A stretch of 20,118 nt of DNA from CAYLNM01 sp964385045 (GTDB lineage Bacteria; Planctomycetota; Phycisphaerae; Phycisphaerales; SM1A02): positions 1 through 20,118 of the forward strand of contig CAYLNM010000076.1 in NCBI GenBank assembly GCA_964385045.1, in the 5' to 3' direction. The notes beneath the pieces are model-generated. The model did not search any database and was not told the origin of the DNA. It was given only the letters and a program-made list of their open reading frames with translations. How positions within the stretch are numbered: position 1 is the first letter of the stretch; every line of letters begins with the position of its first letter. Position numbers and translations under genes: made by a program. This document shows positions 9,889 to 17,386 of the stretch, piece after piece.

Positions 9889-11295
9889 ATGCGGCGTTCC
9901 CTCGCCCCCGTCGCCGCCGCCCTCCTCGCGGCGGCGCCCGCCCTGCCCGCGCTCGCCGGCGGCGGCGGCCAGTCCATCACCCTCACCCCCGCCAACAGCA
10001 TCCAGGCCGCGGTCAACAGCGGCCTGTACACCGAGATCGTGCTGAGTCCGGGCGTGTACAACCAGGTCGTCGACTTCACTGGCGACCCCGTCACGCTTCG
10101 CAGCACGGATCCCGACGATCCCGCGGTCGTGGCCGCGACCGTGATCGACGGCTCCAACCTCGGCTCCTCGGTCCTGATCTTCGACGACTCCGAGGGGAAC
10201 GACACCCGGATCGTCGGCCTCACGATCACCGGCGGCGAGGCGCTCGGCGCCGCGCCCAACGACCGCGGCGGCGCCATCCGCTGCTTCCCCGGCGCGCCCA
10301 CCATCGACCGCTGCGTCCTCGAGGGCAACGCCGCCTCCGGCTTCGGCGGCGGCATCTACCTCGGCGACGTCGAGGGCGGAGCGCCGCAGCTGCTCGACCT
10401 GACGATCCGCGACAACGTCGCCGGCCAGGGCGGCGGCGCCTACCTCAACGGATCGGTCGACCTCGTCCGGCCGCGGTTCATCCTGAACCAGGCCACCGGC
10501 AACCGGGGCGGCGGCCTGCGCCACCAGGGGGGCACGGTGACGATCACCGACGGGCTGTTCGACCGCAACTCCTCGGGCGATCGCGGCGGCGGCATCTTCG
10601 GCAACGCGAGCGGCTTCACGATCCTGCGGACGACGTTCGTGGAGAACCTCGCCGCAGTGGGCGGCGGGATCTTCATCGACGTCAACGGCGGGCAGCAGCG
10701 GATCGAGAGCTGCCTCTTCCTCCGCAACGAGGCCACGAGCACCGGCGGCGGCGCGTACGTCCGCAGCCCCTCGCTCGTCGTCGCCTCCACCTTCGTGGGG
10801 AACATCAGCCCCAACATCACCATGGTGGACGCCGAGGCCCAGAGCGTCCCGACGCAGGTCGTCGGGTGCATCGGCTGGGACAACGTCGGGCCGCTCGGCG
10901 TGTTCGGCAACGGCGACCCGGTGGTCCGCTACTCGCTCGTCGAGGGCGGCATCGCCGGCGAGGGGAACATCGACGCCGACCCGCTGTTCGTCGATCCGGC
11001 GGGCGACGACTACCGGCTGCAGCCGGGCTCCCCCGCGATCGACGCCGGCGACTCGCTCGCCCTGCTCTCGGCGAGCCCCGTCGACTTCGACGGCCATGCG
11101 CGCGTGGTGGACGACCCCGACACCGAGGACACCGGCGTGACGGTGTTCGAGCAGACGGTCGACATCGGCGCGTTCGAGCTCCAGCCCGAGCCGGTCGGCG
11201 GCGACCCGACCTGTCCCGAGGACGTCGACGGCAACGGTGTCGTCGAGTTCGCCGACCTGCTCTCGGTGCTCGGCTCCTTCGGCGCCTGCGGCTGA
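9889..11295 (+). CDS. secreted right-handed beta-helix protein with EF-hand tail (copy B)
   Basis: A 468-residue paralogue of the gene at 8121, with the same ribosome site (GGAGACGACCC-ATG) and a signal peptide ending PALA|GGG. Residues 26-125 (SITLTPANSIQAAVNSG, SPGVYNQVV, LTITGG) are nearly the same as in copy A. The rung region (about 130-310, turns GGGIY, GGGAY, GGGLR, GGGIF) is diverged, with residues such as the RPRFILNQATGN stretch particular to this copy. The choice-of-anchor-Q-like part (GSPAIDAGD, VDIGAFELQPEP) and the 26-residue EF-hand tail (442-467) are again conserved. The tail is the same at protein level, with only a few silent base differences. It is probably displayed on the surface like copy A. 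Enzymatic activity cannot be inferred. Confidence 0.88.
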   Translation: MRRSLAPVAAALLAAAPALPALAGGGGQSITLTPANSIQAAVNSGLYTEIVLSPGVYNQVVDFTGDPVTLRSTDPDDPAVVAATVIDGSNLGSSVLIFDDSEGNDTRIVGLTITGGEALGAAPNDRGGAIRCFPGAPTIDRCVLEGNAASGFGGGIYLGDVEGGAPQLLDLTIRDNVAGQGGGAYLNGSVDLVRPRFILNQATGNRGGGLRHQGGTVTITDGLFDRNSSGDRGGGIFGNASGFTILRTTFVENLAAVGGGIFIDVNGGQQRIESCLFLRNEATSTGGGAYVRSPSLVVASTFVGNISPNITMVDAEAQSVPTQVVGCIGWDNVGPLGVFGNGDPVVRYSLVEGGIAGEGNIDADPLFVDPAGDDYRLQPGSPAIDAGDSLALLSASPVDFDGHARVVDDPDTEDTGVTVFEQTVDIGAFELQPEPVGGDPTCPEDVDGNGVVEFADLLSVLGSFGACG

Positions 11296-11554
11296 TCCCG
11301 ACCCGCGCCGGCTCGCCGGGGCCCGCCACGGGCCGCGGGGGAGTGGCGGCCGGATCCTCCGGCGTCGCCCCCCCGCACCTCTCCGCGTCCACGCCCGACC
11401 GCCCCCGCGCCTCCACGGCCGGGGGCGGTCGTCGTCGTGGAGGGCGGGGCGCCACTCCGCCGAATCCGTCCGCACACGACTCCCGTCCCGATTCACCGGA
11501 ACGTACGGCCCGCCGCCGCTCGCCACGCTCGCGGCCGAGCGGACCGACCACCGC
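11296..11554. other. intergenic region after beta-helix copy B
   Basis: This stretch holds the tail of duplication unit B, including the hairpin at 11396-11431, then about 110 bases with no recognisable gene before the fasciclin-like remnant. Confidence 0.5.
11396..11431 (+). terminator. long-stem hairpin after beta-helix copy B
   Basis: Positions 11396-11407 pair perfectly with 11420-11431. The stem matches the copy A hairpin base for base. One loop base differs (T at 11412), which breaks the inner extension. There is no T-tract. Confidence 0.6.
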
Positions 11555-11686
11555 GACGTCGCCCGACGGGCTGGCACCTTCGAGACGCTCCTCGCGGCGC
11601 TCGACGCGACGGACCTGATGACGGCGTTCGTCGCTCGCGCCGATGGAGATGCTGGTTGGTCGCGCCCGAGGCGGGAACGCCGCTGA
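11555..11686 (+). pseudogene. possible fasciclin-domain remnant
   Basis: One forward frame reads DVARRAGTFETLLAALDA followed by TDLMTAF, and stops at 11684-11686. This matches the start of fasciclin (FAS1) domains, whose usual form is Asp-Ile-Val, Gly-Ser-Phe, x-Thr-Leu-x-x-Ala-Leu, then Leu-Val. The expected FTVFAPTDEAF block is only faintly present (FVARADGDAG) and the rest of the roughly 130-residue domain is missing. There is no start codon with a ribosome site or signal peptide nearby. I read it as a decayed or truncated gene; a chance match in GC-rich DNA cannot be ruled out. Confidence 0.3.
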
Positions 11687-11904
11687 ACGCCGGTACCGAG
11701 AATGAGAACGACACGTCGTCCGGCGACGTTCATACGATCCCCCAGAGCTCGGGAATGCTCGCCGAGTGCATGACGACCGGCAGGGGGTCGCTGGGGTTCC
11801 AGAGCGACATGGCGATCGACGGCGCCGTGCGTCGCCGATTCAGCCGGTCTGGCGAGAAGGATGGCGACCTCGAAGTCGAGCGGTTCGGGGTCGAGGGAGC
11901 CGGG
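11687..11904. other. intergenic stretch of lower GC, no gene seen
   Basis: About 220 bases visibly less GC-rich than the surroundings. Open frames exist on both strands, one continuous with the downstream zinc-knuckle gene, but none has a recognisable motif. It could contain the promoter of the gene at 11905 or decayed sequence. Confidence 0.4.
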
Positions 11905-12192
11905 ATGATCGAATGCAGCTGCGGCGGCCGGAATCCGTCCTGCGCGATGTGTGGTGGCTCCGGGCTGATCGAGGACGAGCCCGTCTGGTGCTCGCCTCCG
12001 TCTCCGGCGGGTGACGACGGACGAGGCCTCTCCGCCATCGACGCCGAGCGGCGGCCACGCCCGGTCAAGCCGGGGCCACGTCGCGACACGAGCCGGATGC
12101 GCGAGCTGGCCGAAGAGTGGGCTCGCCAGCATGCCAGGAAGGCCAGGGCGCTCAAGCGGCGGCAGGAGAAGAAGCGGAACCGCACGCCATGA
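11905..12192 (+). CDS. small zinc-knuckle protein with basic C-terminal helix
   Basis: A 95-residue protein. The ATG at 11905 is preceded by GAGGGAG at good spacing. The frame stays open further upstream but without motif or ribosome site. The N-terminus has C-x-C-GGRNP-x-C-x-x-C-GGSG (Cys4, Cys6, Cys13, Cys16), similar to half of a DnaJ-type Cys-rich zinc centre. The C-terminal third (about 64-93) is a highly charged Arg/Lys/Glu/Ala helix that could bind nucleic acid or ribosome. I do not know a named family. The four cysteines at the usual spacing and the start context are the evidence for coding. Confidence 0.65.
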   Translation: MIECSCGGRNPSCAMCGGSGLIEDEPVWCSPPSPAGDDGRGLSAIDAERRPRPVKPGPRRDTSRMRELAEEWARQHARKARALKRRQEKKRNRTP

Positions 12193-12220
12193 CCATGAAC
12201 TCGACGTGCCGGCCGCTGCT

Positions 12221-12256
12221 GGGGCTCGTGCGCACGCGCGAGGTCGCACGAGCCTC
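12221..12256. terminator. bidirectional hairpin between convergent genes
   Basis: Positions 12223-12232 pair perfectly with 12245-12254, extendable to 12 pairs with one G-T wobble. The loop has 12 bases. It sits between the stop at 12192 and the opposing stop at 12255, overlapping the latter by two bases. There is no T-tract. Confidence 0.5.
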
Positions 12257-12548
12257 AGCCGCGGCGCGGCCCCAGCGTCGCCCCGCACTCCGGGCAGCGG
12301 GGCGAGCGGATCGCCCGGACGTCGTAGCCACAACCGGGACACTCGCCCGGCGGCGGACCGGGGGCGAACGTCGCGGCGAAGACGACGCCGACCACGAGTC
12401 CGACCGCGGGCCCCACGCCCGCCCCGATCGCCAGCAGCGGCCCCACGTCGCCGGCGAGCACGCCCGCCGCCGCCCCGATCGACACCCCCGTCACGCTGCC
12501 GATCGCGAGTCCGAAGGCTACCGGGGCCAGACTCATCCGCTCGGGCAT
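12255..12548 (-). CDS. small membrane protein with C-terminal zinc ribbon
   Basis: A 97-residue protein with two Gly/Ala/Val-rich membrane helices (about 8-33 and 36-62), then a Pro-rich hinge and a zinc ribbon: CPGCGYDVR (Cys70, Cys73) and RCPECG (Cys85, Cys88). This CPxCGYDxR/RCPECG pattern recurs in many planctomycete membrane proteins. The ATG at 12548 has GGAGG five bases upstream. It lies 109 bases downstream of nuoB on the same strand and may share its transcript. The function is unknown; the ribbon should face the cytoplasm. Confidence 0.8.
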   Translation of the reverse strand: MPERMSLAPVAFGLAIGSVTGVSIGAAAGVLAGDVGPLLAIGAGVGPAVGLVVGVVFAATFAPGPPPGECPGCGYDVRAIRSPRCPECGATLGPRRG

Positions 12549-12657
12549 CGCATCCTCCGGCCGGCGTCCGTCGCGACGTCCGCCCCGACGCGACGAGGCC
12601 CCGTCCCGGGGGACGAGGCCTCGCGCGATCGTTCGGATGCCGGGCGGGGCGTGCGGA

Positions 12658-13227
12658 TCACGTCGCCCCGATGCTCACCTCGACCGGCTGCGGGCTCGGC
12701 TCGAAGTTGGGCTGCAGGGCGATGTTGAGCGGCAGCCGGGTGCCGTCGGGGCCCCGCGGGATGTCGTCCTGGTCGATGATCCGCTGGATCGCCATGATGC
12801 CCTCGATGAGCATCTCGGGCCGCGGCGGGCAGCCGGGGACGTAGACGTCGACCGGGATGAACTGGTCGATGCCCTGCACCACCGCGTACGTGTCGAACAC
12901 GCCGCCGGTGGACGCGCAGGCACCCATCGAGATCACCCACTTCGGCTCGCACATCTGCACGTAGATCCGCTGGAGCACCGGGAGCATCTTGACGCTCACG
13001 CGGCCGGCGACGAGCAGCAGGTCGGCCTGCCGCGGGCTGAACCGCATCACCTCGGCCCCGAAGCGGGCGAGGTCGTAGCGGCTCGAGGCCGTCGCCATCA
13101 GCTCGATGCCGCAGCACGCGGTGGCGAACGGCATCGGCCACACCGCCGAGCGGCGCGACCAGTTCACGACCTTCTGCAGCTGCGTCGTGAGGATGTTGTC
13201 GACGGGAAGGGCGGATTCGAGTCCCAT
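12658..13227 (-). CDS. nuoB: NADH-quinone oxidoreductase subunit B
   Basis: A 189-residue NuoB/PSST subunit of respiratory complex I, which holds the terminal 4Fe-4S cluster N2 that passes electrons to quinone. The four cluster ligands are present: Cys38-Cys39 in ATACCGIELM, Cys104 in GACAST and Cys133 in PGCPPRPE. Other signatures are RQADLLLVAG, EPKWVISMGAC and VYVPGCPP. Length is normal. The ATG at 13227 follows GGAGGAG with good spacing; the frame continues upstream to 13542 only as an Arg/Pro/Ala-rich extension. Neither nuoA nor nuoC/D is adjacent: a 450-base non-coding stretch lies upstream and a zinc-ribbon gene downstream. It may be part of a split nuo set or a second copy. I see no defect in the protein. 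Confidence 0.95.
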   Translation of the reverse strand: MGLESALPVDNILTTQLQKVVNWSRRSAVWPMPFATACCGIELMATASSRYDLARFGAEVMRFSPRQADLLLVAGRVSVKMLPVLQRIYVQMCEPKWVISMGACASTGGVFDTYAVVQGIDQFIPVDVYVPGCPPRPEMLIEGIMAIQRIIDQDDIPRGPDGTRLPLNIALQPNFEPSPQPVEVSIGAT

Positions 13228-13676
13228 GGCGGACTCCTCCGGGAGTGACCGGGCCGCGGGCCGGGGGCCTCGGGCGGCGCGGGAAGAGGCGGGTCGGGAG
13301 CACGGACGAAGCCCGAACGAAGCTCCCGCGGACGCCGCGGGCGGGTTCGTGCCGTTCCTCACGAGCATCGTAGTCGCGCTCCCGCGGATCGGGCGGGCGG
13401 GCGAGGCCGCTGCCCGCGGCTCGGCGGGCCGGACATCCCCCGCGGGAGGATCGGTTCCCCGGGCCCGGCTCGCCACCCCGCGGGCCGCCTCCACCGGCCG
13501 CGGGGGCCCTCCGCGGACCTCTCGGACCTCGGCCCGGGCCACCCCGCTGACCGGCGACCGCCCCCGGGCCGGCCCGGACCGGCGCGGGCCGCACCGCTTC
13601 GCCAGCCTCGCGCCGCGCCGGCGCGGGGGACCCCGGGGCCCCGCGCCCGCGCTTCAGTCGCCCCCCCGCCCGGCCG
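13228..13676. other. 449-base GC-rich intergenic region, divergent
   Basis: It separates divergent nuoB and the metallopeptidase gene. Open frames on both strands encode only Arg/Pro/Ala-rich sequence with no start context. The ribosome site of nuoB is at its left end. A less GC-rich patch around 13360-13373 reads TACGAT on the minus strand, a possible -10 box about 140 bases ahead of nuoB, without a convincing -35 box. Confidence 0.5.
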
Positions 13677-14912
13677 ATGCCCGGCGACATGGCCCGGTGC
13701 GTCCTCGCCGCGTCCGATCGTCCCCGCCGCCGCGACCTCGCCGCGGCCCTGGTGGCCGGCCTCCTCGCCGCCGCCGCGATCGGCACCCGTCCCGCGGGGG
13801 CCGGGGCCGGAGCGGCGGGCGCCGGGACGAACGCCCTCGTCACCGCCGCCGCCGAGTCCGCGGGCACGTCCGCGGGCGAGGCCGCGCTCGCCACCGTCAC
13901 CGCCCTGCCCTCCCGCAGCGCCCCCGAGGCCGACACCCTCCGGCGACTCGCCGGCGGCGACCACGTCCGCTACGAGACCCGCCACTGGGTCGTGCTCTCC
14001 GACGCCGACGTCGCGTGGACCCGCGAGCAGGGCGGCCGCCTCGAGCGCACCGTCACCGAGTTCCGCCGGGCGATGGCCCGCCTCGGGATCGACCCCGGGC
14101 CGATCCGCCACAAGCTCGTGTGCGTGCTCTTCGCCGACCGGGCCGAGTACCGCGTCTTCGCCCGCGAGGTCGACGGCGTCGCCGGCGGCTGGGTCGCGGG
14201 ATACTACAGCCCCGGGGCCGACCGCACCGTCTTCTACCGGGCCGACGCGAACCCCAGCGTGGTCGCGGCCCGGGCCCGGCTCGCCGAGCTCGAGGCGGAC
14301 CTCGCCGGCATCGAGCGCCGGCTGCTCGAGGCCCGCCGCGCCGGCGACCGCGAGACCATGCGCCGTCTCGAGGCGCAGCGCACCGCGTGGCGCGAGCACC
14401 TCGGCGGGGAGTCCCGCCGCATCGCCGCGTTCACCGACGAGGTCGGCGTGGCCACGATCGTGCACGAGGCGACGCACCAGCTGCTGTTCCACACCGGCGT
14501 GCAGTCGGGCCGCGTGCCCCCGCCGATCTGGATCAGCGAGGGCCTCGCCACCGCGTTCGAGACCGACGACCCGCGCGGGGCGTTCGGCCCCGACCACGAG
14601 TACGCCGCCCGCCGCGACCGCTTCGACGCGCTGCACGCGGCGAGCGCCTTGCTGCCGCTCCGCGAGATCGTCGCGTGGGACGACGTGCCCGGGCACGACC
14701 CCGAGGCGATCGACGCCCTGTACCACCAGTCGTACGCCCTCACGACCTGGCTCTTCCGCGCCCGTCGTCCCGAGCTCCGGGCGTTCCTCCTCGACGTCCG
14801 CGACGATCCCCCGCGAACCGACGGCGAGCGGCTCGCGGCGTTCGAGCGCGCCTTCGGCCCCGTCGATCGGGTCGAGCGGCAGTGGCTGCGCTGGGAGCGC
14901 CGCCGGGGCTGA
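13677..14912 (+). CDS. secreted DUF1570-type metallopeptidase (HExxH)
   Basis: A 411-residue protein. The N-terminus has RPRRRDLAAALVAG followed by a hydrophobic Ala/Leu run, a signal peptide with a twin-arginine-like start. The catalytic motif is HEATH (His263, Glu264, His267), followed 20 residues later by Glu288 in WISEGLA. This is the gluzincin arrangement, and with HQSYALTTWLF further on it fits the DUF1570 family of planctomycetes. A helical Arg/Glu-rich segment (about 190-245) precedes the active site. Two start codons are possible (13677 and 13689), neither with a clear ribosome site; the first is listed. The protein probably acts outside the cytoplasm. The substrate is unknown. It is convergent with the coiled-coil gene. 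Confidence 0.85.
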   Translation: MPGDMARCVLAASDRPRRRDLAAALVAGLLAAAAIGTRPAGAGAGAAGAGTNALVTAAAESAGTSAGEAALATVTALPSRSAPEADTLRRLAGGDHVRYETRHWVVLSDADVAWTREQGGRLERTVTEFRRAMARLGIDPGPIRHKLVCVLFADRAEYRVFAREVDGVAGGWVAGYYSPGADRTVFYRADANPSVVAARARLAELEADLAGIERRLLEARRAGDRETMRRLEAQRTAWREHLGGESRRIAAFTDEVGVATIVHEATHQLLFHTGVQSGRVPPPIWISEGLATAFETDDPRGAFGPDHEYAARRDRFDALHAASALLPLREIVAWDDVPGHDPEAIDALYHQSYALTTWLFRARRPELRAFLLDVRDDPPRTDGERLAAFERAFGPVDRVERQWLRWERRRG

Positions 14913-14986
14913 GCGCGGCGGGCGTCGCGGCGTGACGGAACCGGACGCCTCCCCGCCCACCGCGCGCAGCGTCGAGCGACATGCAC

Positions 14987-15006
14987 GACGTCGACCGACG
15001 TCGACC
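14987..15006. repeat. adjacent 10-base direct repeat
   Basis: GACGTCGACC occurs twice without a gap (14987-14996 and 14997-15006) in the convergent intergenic region. Each unit contains GACGTC and GTCGAC palindromes. No function can be assigned. Confidence 0.5.
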
Positions 15007-15049
15007 CTCGGACCGCCGCGGAGCGGCGGCCGCCGACGTGCGCGCGAAA

Positions 15050-15081
15050 GACGGGGACGCGGCCGTCGCCACGTCCCCGTC
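15050..15081. terminator. hairpin between convergent genes
   Basis: GACGGGGACG (15050-15059) pairs with CGTCCCCGTC (15072-15081) around a 12-base loop, between the stops at 14912 and 15123. A smaller hairpin (CCGCCGC/GCGGCGG, 15013-15029) lies just before it. No T-tract follows. Confidence 0.5.
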
Positions 15082-15122
15082 CGGAGAGCCTCGATCGTGC
15101 CGGTCCGGGGGGCCGGGGCGCC

Positions 15123-17192
15123 TCAGCCGGTCCCGGCGTGGCGGCGGTGGATGCGGGCCGCGTCCGCGTCGACCTCGGGCGAGCCGGCGCGGGGCGTGGT
15201 CCGCCGCTTGTCGTCCTCGATCGCCGAGAGCACCTCGCTGCGGTCGGGCCGGCCGGGGATCGGCAGGTCCAGGCCGCCGGGACGCACCTCGGTGGTCTGC
15301 GCCGGCTTGCCGCCGCGGGCGGACGCGGTGCCCGCGGCGCCGGCGGCGGGGACCGCGCCGGGCCGTCGGCCGCCGCCGAGGCCGGACATCCGCTCGGCCA
15401 TCTCCTGCATCGTCTGCGAGAGCGACTCGACGTCGCGGCTCAGGCCGCCCTGCAGGCGGTCGACGAGCTCGGCCGCGGGCCGCGGCAGGCCGTCGGGGGT
15501 GAGCTCGCTCGTGCAGAGCAGCTCCTCCCACGGGGCCAGTCGGTCCGCGAGCCGCTCGAGGCGGTCGACGGTGTGCTCCACGCGGTCCACGCGGCGGACG
15601 ACGCCCTCGAGGTTCGACAGCGAGTCCGTGACCTGGTCGCGCAGCTGCTCGAAGCGATCGAGCTGCTCCTCGACGTCGATCCGCATCCGCTCGCCGCGGC
15701 CGGCGACGTCCTCCATGCCGGAGACGACCTTGCGGAGCTCGGCCGCGAGGCCGCTCCGCACGTCGAGACAGCGGCGGGCGATCGCCCGGGCCTCCTCGAC
15801 CTCGGACTTCATGCCGCGGGCGGTCTCGTCCACGCGGGCGGCGAGCTCGTCGGCCTTGATCTCGGCCGCGTCGATCCGCTCGACGGTGCTCGCGACGCGG
15901 CCGCGGAGCTCGCCCGCCGCCTGCGTCTGGGTCTCGAGCTCGCTCCGCACCTGCGCGGCGTGGCGATCGAACCGGCTGGTGGCCGCCTGCACCGAGCGTT
16001 CGACCCGCAGATCGATCGACTCCTGCGACGGCAGCTCGGGCATGCGGTCGGCGACGTGCCCGTCGATGCGGCGCATCGCCTCGGCGACGTGCCGCTCGAC
16101 CTCGGCGACGATCTGCTCGACCTCCACCGCGGGACGCTCGCGGCGGCGGGCCCGCTCGTCGATCGCGGTGCGGGCGGCGTCGAGCGCCGCGGCGAGCTCC
16201 TTCTTGACGCGGCCGGCCTCGGCCTTGCGCGTCTCGATCACGGCGTCGACGGCGGACTGCTTCGCGTCCTCGAACGCCTTCGTCGCCTCGGCGCGATCGT
16301 CCGCCTCGCGGATGAGCTCCTCGACCCGCTCGATCTGCGTCTCGAACGCGGTGAGCATCCGGGCCCCGACGCGGAGCCGCTCCTGCAGGTCGCTCGCGAG
16401 CCGGCCGGGCTCGTCGGTGGTGGTGCGGGCCTCCTCGATGCCGGTCTGCAGCTGCTCCATCATCCGCCCCGCCTGATCGAGCAGCGAGCGCAGGGCCGCG
16501 GGATCGACGTCGGGCACCACCGGCTCGGACGCGTCGGCGGGGGCCACGGTGGTCAGCGAGGGGCGCTCGGACCCGGCGGGTCCGACGGGCTCGGCGATCT
16601 CGGCGACGAGCGTCTCGTCGACAGGGCCGGGCGCCGGGGCGGCGGGACTCGTCGCGGCCGCGCCCGAGGGCTCGGACTGGGCGACGGGCGCGGACGCGGC
16701 CGGCTCGGCGATCGCCCGCTCGACCGCGGCCGCGGCCGGATCGGCCGGCGCGGGCTCGGTGGACGTGGACGCGGCGGACGCAGGCGCGTCCGGCGTGGGC
16801 TCGGCGGGAGCGGGGGCGGCCGGGGCCACCTCGGCGGGAGCCGAGGCCGCAGCGACGATGGGCTCGCTGCGGCGCGGGCCCGCATCGGGCTCGTCGAGGA
16901 TCGACGGCACCCGGAAGCTCAGGGTCCGCGGCGGCTCGATCGCGGGTGGCGGCGTGGCGCCGGGCGGCTCGGTCGGCGTCGCCCTCGGCGGGGCGAACGA
17001 CGGCGCCGGGGTGGCCTTCTCGGACCTCGCCCCGTCGCCGTTATCGGCCGCGGGGCCGTCGGCGGCGTCCGGGCCCGGGGCCGGGGCCGCGACCGGCTCG
17101 CCGCGGGCGTCGCGAAGGGTGGGCAGATCCGAGAGGCCGAACGAGCGACGCTCGCCTCCCTGATCCGACGCGGACTGCTGGAAACCGGACAT
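15123..17192 (-). CDS. long coiled-coil protein with disordered Ala/Pro-rich N-terminus
   Basis: A 689-residue protein with no signal peptide or membrane helix, so probably cytoplasmic. Residues 1-225 are Ala/Pro/Glu-rich and likely disordered. From about 228 to 600 the sequence is a near-continuous series of charged amphipathic helices with heptad-like Leu/Val/Ile spacing (for example VEELIREADDRAEATKAFED and RVDRVEHTVDRLERLADRLA), as in filament-forming or chromosome-organising coiled-coil proteins. A Gly-rich then basic tail ends it. There is no ATPase head or other domain. The start at 17192 has GGAG eight bases upstream; the frame stays open far beyond, but that part lies over other genes. 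It lies 194 bases downstream of the YihY-family gene on the same strand. I cannot name a function; a structural or scaffold role is inference. Confidence 0.8.
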   Translation of the reverse strand: MSGFQQSASDQGGERRSFGLSDLPTLRDARGEPVAAPAPGPDAADGPAADNGDGARSEKATPAPSFAPPRATPTEPPGATPPPAIEPPRTLSFRVPSILDEPDAGPRRSEPIVAAASAPAEVAPAAPAPAEPTPDAPASAASTSTEPAPADPAAAAVERAIAEPAASAPVAQSEPSGAAATSPAAPAPGPVDETLVAEIAEPVGPAGSERPSLTTVAPADASEPVVPDVDPAALRSLLDQAGRMMEQLQTGIEEARTTTDEPGRLASDLQERLRVGARMLTAFETQIERVEELIREADDRAEATKAFEDAKQSAVDAVIETRKAEAGRVKKELAAALDAARTAIDERARRRERPAVEVEQIVAEVERHVAEAMRRIDGHVADRMPELPSQESIDLRVERSVQAATSRFDRHAAQVRSELETQTQAAGELRGRVASTVERIDAAEIKADELAARVDETARGMKSEVEEARAIARRCLDVRSGLAAELRKVVSGMEDVAGRGERMRIDVEEQLDRFEQLRDQVTDSLSNLEGVVRRVDRVEHTVDRLERLADRLAPWEELLCTSELTPDGLPRPAAELVDRLQGGLSRDVESLSQTMQEMAERMSGLGGGRRPGAVPAAGAAGTASARGGKPAQTTEVRPGGLDLPIPGRPDRSEVLSAIEDDKRRTTPRAGSPEVDADAARIHRRHAGTG

Positions 17193-17386
17193 GCGGTGTC
17201 TCCGCTCGCGGGTCTCCCCCCTCTGTTCTCGAGCCCTCGTCGGAGATATCGGCACGTCCGAATGGGCGACTTGACGCGGCCATGCCGGGGATGCGGTGAT
17301 TTCCGGACGATTCGAACGGTTCAGGGGGCCGCGCCGCCCCGCCTCCCGCCGCCGGATCCGGCCACGAACGGCTCGCGCCGGAATCC

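Larger units (their letters stand above)
9760..11441 (+). repeat. tandem duplication unit B (beta-helix locus)
   Basis: Second copy of the roughly 1.7-kb unit. Leader, ribosome site, first about 120 codons, last about 40 codons and terminal hairpin match unit A closely. The middle of the gene is diverged with small insertions and deletions. Confidence 0.75.

Noticed and set aside
11730..12185. Minus-strand frame opposite the zinc-knuckle gene
   Set aside because: It has no recognisable motif, lacks a good ribosome site and overlaps the better supported forward gene with its ordered cysteines.
9373..12342. Long minus-strand frame antisense to beta-helix copy B and beyond
   Set aside because: Low-complexity translation, no recognisable domain, and it covers two well-supported forward genes and two hairpins.
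13228..13542. N-terminal extension of nuoB to 13542
   Set aside because: NuoB proteins have about the length obtained from 13227; the extension is compositionally biased and a GGAGGAG site precedes the inner ATG.
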